Shown one piece after another: positions 60,336-64,000 of a DNA stretch of 64,000 nt. The notes under the pieces are model-generated. The model was given only the letters and a program-made list of their open reading frames with translations, was not told the DNA's origin and did no database searches. The DNA comes from Coemansia sp. RSA 487 (Eukaryota > Kickxellomycota > Kickxellomycetes > Kickxellales > Kickxellaceae): the NCBI GenBank assembly GCA_027577595.1, contig JANBRJ010000019.1:1-64000 (forward strand), written 5' to 3'. The translations under genes were made by a program, and so were the position numbers. How positions within the stretch are numbered: the first letter of the stretch is position 1; every line of letters starts with the position of its first letter.

Positions 60336-61439
60336 TTAAAATGTGACAAATGTGGCGAATATCAGAACAGTTGAGATGGCAATCATTGAAGTGACGCTAT
60401 TTGGGTCCTGGGAGAGGACAGCCGAATGAAGATGGTCTTCGGATGCATTAAGCGGTTTAGTGGCGCTATACGATGTTTTATGCAAAGCCAGTGCTCGCTT
60501 GTGATGAATTGAAGTGGCTGCTACTGGATCCATCGCATGGTTAAAATGACGATGGCAAAGCGTAGTGGTTTCGTAAATATTACTTATGGAACTTCTTTCG
60601 CATATGCGTGTAACAATGCCAAGGCTGATGGTGTCGTCATAAGGATGCGCGTGTTGTGTTTGGCAAGCGCTGTTGCTCGCTTCTGTCTCTTGAGGTAGAT
60701 CATCGGATGTGGGGGTACGGCTGGCGCTTCCGTAGAGCAGCATCGACATGGGTTTAGCAACTGTATGTGCTGGCTTTGCGTGTACTGGGGTGGGCAAAGG
60801 ACTACGGCTGCCTGGTGTGGTATTTGTCATTTCAAGCCTTGCCGTCCGTGCGCTGTTGCTGTTGCTCGGGAACCTACTTTGACTGCCAATTACCGGGTTA
60901 CTTCTCGTCCTACTGCGAAAAGTAGGCAAATCTGTGCAATCAATGCTGGGTGCGCACAGCCAAGTGTTGTTGCTGCTGTTGTTGTTTTGGCACAACGCGC
61001 CGCAACCCGCTCCAGGTTCTAGAGGTGCTGCGTTGTCCAGCTGTATACTGAGCCTTGTAGACGATGACGGCGGAGCCAGCTGTGTTGATTGACGCACTGG
61101 CTGTGGTGACGACGGCGGTGGCTTTACTTTGTTATTGCTGCGTTGCGACCAGGACAAAGAAACAATGGGGCGTGGGAGCAACGCCTCTGTGGATGCCAGT
61201 TTTAATCCAAGTGGGTTGTTTGTATCTTTCAGTGGTTCGCTCGGATCCAGCCGTTGCACCCGCTTCCTATGGTGATGTTGGAACACTGTGAGCCGGGACC
61301 AGAGTAGCAAACCAAACACCTGCGGTGAGACCGCTTTTGGCCCGGCTTTCCATCCATCCAAGAGCGACCCGCCTGAACCTAATACCGAGATCCATACCAC
61401 AAGCAATCCGGTACTGAGAATCATCGAAAGGCGTGCCAT
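60336..61439 (-). CDS. Secreted Ser/Thr-rich orphan protein, possibly GPI-anchored
   Basis: A 367-residue frame that I do not recognise as a family. A likely signal peptide (MARLSMILSTGLLVVWISVLGSG, residues 1-23) is followed by a Ser/Pro/Thr/Asn-rich body with several N-x-S/T sites (NNSSNNTW, TNTTPG). Four cysteines lie near residues 145-170 (CGALC...CAPSIDC). The extreme C terminus is hydrophobic (SMIAISTVLIFATFVTF) after a Ser-containing stretch, the pattern of a GPI-attachment signal. Together these suggest a cell-surface protein. The ATG at 61439 is the only sensible start. Coding status rests on composition and end signals. Confidence 0.55.
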   Translation of the reverse strand: MARLSMILSTGLLVVWISVLGSGGSLLDGWKAGPKAVSPQVFGLLLWSRLTVFQHHHRKRVQRLDPSEPLKDTNNPLGLKLASTEALLPRPIVSLSWSQRSNNKVKPPPSSPQPVRQSTQLAPPSSSTRLSIQLDNAAPLEPGAGCGALCQNNNSSNNTWLCAPSIDCTDLPTFRSRTRSNPVIGSQSRFPSNSNSARTARLEMTNTTPGSRSPLPTPVHAKPAHTVAKPMSMLLYGSASRTPTSDDLPQETEASNSACQTQHAHPYDDTISLGIVTRICERSSISNIYETTTLCHRHFNHAMDPVAATSIHHKRALALHKTSYSATKPLNASEDHLHSAVLSQDPNSVTSMIAISTVLIFATFVTF

Positions 61440-62709
61440 TTTCTATATCCCCCAGTCTCCTGACTAGTCTTCGCGAAAAGAAGAGGAAAATGACTCTGGA
61501 TTATAATAATAGGTTAGCAGTACTTTAACGAAGAGCAAATTATCGACAACAAAAGGGTGAAAAGGAGGCACCAAGACAAGAAACATCTGATGCGGAGAAA
61601 GAGAAGCAGGTGGAGAACAGCAAAATCAAAAAAGGGAGGAAAGGCGGAAAGACGAAGCTCCGACATCCACGACCTTGGTCAAGAATTTACTGATGAGATA
61701 AAAAGAAAACAAGTAAACGAAAAAGAAAAAGAAAGCAAAAAATGCGGTACGAAACCCGCACAGGCGTTTTGTCTTTCAGCTTCAAGTAATCTGAAAAAGG
61801 TCCTCGCAAGAGCTTTGAATAGTAAACAACGAACAATCGGGTATGAAAATTGAAGAAACAAAAACAATAAATGATACAACAATAGAAGAATGGTAGGCCT
61901 AGCTGTAAAAGGCGAGTCTTTTTATCAACTAGTCCCTTCTTTTCTTTTCGCGTCCTCGATAAAAGCGCAACAGGTGCTTTCTTTTTCTTGCAAGCCTCTC
62001 GTCCGTTAGCTTTTTGGTACATTCGATGTGCTAAAAATAATGAACCCAATCCATCGACTTTCACTTTCGATAATGCTTTTCCTTTTTTCAATGCGTTGGG
62101 GAGAGGGGTGGGGTGTGTTGGCAAGTCTCATGCTCGTTTGCCTCATTGTGAGGTGCATTGGGACTCTTGGCAAAAGAAAGGTGTTTCACTGCCACACCAG
62201 TTACATCAGCTATCTAAAAAGGAATTCTTGATCGAAACATTTCCTATACCAACGATTGGTCTGCATCTGCACACACTCAATTTTGCTTCTTTTCTTTGTC
62301 AAAGCGGTATTCTTGGATTCAGGAAAAGGCTCATGAAAATAAAATAAAAGGATTGTCACGTATATTTTGTTTATTTCAACCCTATATACTTCAAAGATAC
62401 ACCGAAAACAGATGCCTGCCAAGAAGCGTAAGCTCTGTTGATATAAATGTATGTGCATTTGGACAATGAAAAATTAAAAAAGGAGCCTTGAGCATGCCAA
62501 GCAACGTAAACCCCTCATTCACTTGTTTTTTGCTCAATATGTGGTATTTTTGTTTCCATGGCCTGCATGCATATTGCTCTTGGCACTACAGCTCTTTTGT
62601 TCGTTGATCCTTTTGTATTTATTAAAAAACAGCCATGATAACTGCAAGAGGGCAAAATAAATTAGCCAAAAATTCGACCAAATATCTCAAAGCTTTGTGT
62701 TCAGTTTGC

Positions 62710-62764
62710 TACAGTGGTGAGCAAATGTTTTTCCGTTTATAGTATATGAATCGTGTTCGAACCC
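62710..62764 (+). repeat. tRNA-like (SINE-like) fragment, copy 1
   Basis: The 30 nt at 62710-62739 match 63076-63105 at 26 positions. Near its start is an A-box-like TGCTACAGTGG (10 of 11 to TRGYNNANNNG), and 45 nt later a B-box-like GTTCGAACCC (62755-62764). Acceptor stems do not pair, so it is not a tRNA gene. Confidence 0.3.
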
Positions 62765-63072
62765 GTAACATAGTGTCCAAAGTAATCGATTGGCGTGTAA
62801 ACGTCGCAGTGTTGTTTTTTGATCGTGGTTCAGTGAAAACACAGAAAGCAGCGCAGTTGCAAACAATAGGAAACAGCGCAAACCTTATTGCTTAAAGCCC
62901 AAAGCAAACGATCTGACAGCGTCTGCCCAGGACAACCACACAAGTACCACAGCTTTATTTGTTAAAGGGCACGATAAAGCAAGAAATGTCTACAGAACAC
63001 AGCTACTGAGCTAGCATCTGGTGGCAATGGTATTGCTGGCTAGAACAACTGGCAGGCTTTTCGTATGAGCGA

Positions 63073-63105
63073 TAGTACAGTGGGTAGCCAATGTTTTTCT
63101 GTTTA
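63073..63105 (+). repeat. tRNA-like (SINE-like) fragment, copy 2
   Basis: It has a perfect Pol III A-box match TAGTACAGTGG (63073-63083) and shares about 30 nt with copy 1. Similarity stops at 63105 and no B box follows. Confidence 0.3.
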
Positions 63106-63569
63106 GCCTTTAAATTTTAATTCATTCTTTCTAATTCCATTTATTTTGTAAAAACAATAAAAGACAATGATGCCATACTTGCTGTTTCTACAAACGTTAC
63201 ATGTTTATCGTATCTCGGTGTCATGTCATGGGTAAAAGAAATAAGCATATTGAAAATAAAACACATTGGCTCACCATGGTGGTATTGCATTTCTGTTGTT
63301 CAGCCCTCCTTTTTGTGGTAGAAGAGTACAAGAATATCATGTTTGCACAAATAAGGTAAAGCTGACAAGATAATTTTCATACTTTATAAAAAGCCTTACA
63401 TTTACAAAACAATTAATGTATGTACTTTAGCCTTTATTGTTATTATTAAAATGAGCCACACAGATTTTGAATTGAAATATGGATATTGCAGATAAGCATA
63501 GCTAAAGACTGCTCTTTCAGAGCCTCTTTTTATCCTCTCCAGAAAATTATAATCTGTACATTGTGAAAA

Positions 63570-63920
63570 ATGAGACACTTTTTGACGTTAGTTTTTGTTG
63601 TGTTGGTAGCATTTGCTACATTGACCTTGGCTCTAAGTCCTGAAGAAATGTCAGCCATTGAACAGTTTCTAGAGAGCACCACCACTGTAGGTGCTGAGAA
63701 CGGTCCAACAAAAGAAGAAATAACCCACGATTTAGCAGCAGCACTTGGCTTTCACAATTCTGCTCGGTTGCTCTACAAGTATTCTCCAGATGCACACACT
63801 GCATACAACACAATATATGACAATCTACTTTATCTCTCTGTTAGCAGCTTTACCACTCTGCAACAGAAAAAAGAAGTCAAAAAGGTCATAAGCTATTTTG
63901 AATCAGCTCTTTTAAAATAA
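63570..63920 (+). CDS. Small secreted protein, function unknown
   Basis: A 116-residue protein with a clear signal peptide (MRHFLTLVFVVLVAFATLTLALS, cleavage expected around residue 21-23). The mature part of about 94 residues is helical in character, without cysteines: SPEEMSAIEQFLESTT, EEITHDLAAALGFHNSARLL, TAYNTIYDNLLYLS, KEVKKVISYFESALL. No family is recognised. It may be a surface or secreted effector-like protein. The start is the first ATG. Flanks are AT-rich and the stop is followed by an ordinary A/T-rich 3' region. Confidence 0.65.
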   Translation: MRHFLTLVFVVLVAFATLTLALSPEEMSAIEQFLESTTTVGAENGPTKEEITHDLAAALGFHNSARLLYKYSPDAHTAYNTIYDNLLYLSVSSFTTLQQKKEVKKVISYFESALLK

Positions 63921-64000
63921 ATAGATTTTATTGCAATGTTATTTTAAGCTAGTGTCTAAATAAAGCATTATCAAGGGGTATTCATATGTAAATAACAACA

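Larger units (their letters stand above)
61440..63569. other. 2.1-kb gene-poor stretch
   Basis: Purine-rich at 61560-61760 (giving a spurious Lys/Arg/Glu frame from a GTG), then AT-rich. It holds the tRNA-like repeat pair at 62.7 and 63.1 kb. CTTTATAAAAAG near 63383 may be a TATA box for the small secreted protein. No other gene was recognised. Confidence 0.45.

Noticed and set aside
61557-61853. Lys/Arg/Glu-rich 98-codon frame
   Set aside because: It begins at GTG and reflects a purine-rich stretch; there is no conserved motif.

Overview
The window looks like nuclear DNA of a fungus. It has intron-poor genes, AT-rich spacers, GT-AG and GC-AG introns with a TACTAAT branch site, and fungal gene architectures: fused THI20 and THI6 thiamine enzymes, PAN6, a YVC1-type TRP channel, the Byr4/Bfa1 mitotic GAP subunit, GH17 wall glucanases and a SNF5 protein ending in a GATA finger. 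The low intron content and gene style suggest an early-diverging (zygomycete-grade, perhaps Kickxellomycotina) lineage; this placement is inference only. About 25 protein genes, two tRNA genes and one probable intronic snoRNA are supported.

Layout. 1-9 kb: tRNA-Gln(CTG), YVC1 channel, a small mitochondrial-type orphan, RPB10, RRP15, BYR4/BFA1. 9.8-15.3 kb: a vitamin block with THI20 and THI6 diverging from one 367-bp promoter, then a MEA1-like acidic protein and PAN6. 15.4-19.2 kb: ribosomal stalk protein RPP0, whose only intron appears to hold a C/D snoRNA aimed at 18S rRNA, and a stand-alone Gag-like CCHC protein. 19.6-25 kb: three tandem short-chain dehydrogenases, urate oxidase and a SKP1 paralogue. 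26-34.4 kb: ZPR1, an RRM-cyclophilin (PPIE type) and two GH17 genes, one secreted and one membrane-anchored, that share a nearly identical 480-bp tract inside otherwise diverged sequence. 34.8-43.4 kb: the giant GCN1 gene. 43.4-45.8 kb: an AT-rich gap with an odd tRNA-Ala(TGC), an inverted tRNA 3'-half and a LINE-like relic. 45.8-64 kb: SNF5/SFH1 with a GATA finger, a 3-kb gene-free stretch before a bZIP factor gene with a 782-nt intron, a mitochondrial-type AAA ATPase with a GC-AG intron, NADPH-cytochrome P450 reductase, and two secreted orphan proteins.

How the genes relate. Most are housekeeping genes that do not form one pathway. Functional neighbourhoods are the thiamine/pantothenate block, the SDR array, and the GH17 pair, which appears to exchange sequence by gene conversion. 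GCN1 acts in general amino-acid control and the bZIP gene has a three-codon upstream ORF, but no direct link between the two can be shown. No CRISPR array, prophage or clearly new multi-gene system was seen. The most unusual signals are the GH17 conversion tract, the RPP0 intronic snoRNA, the lone Gag-like gene, the tRNA-Ala with an initiator-like T loop, and the degenerate first SDR.
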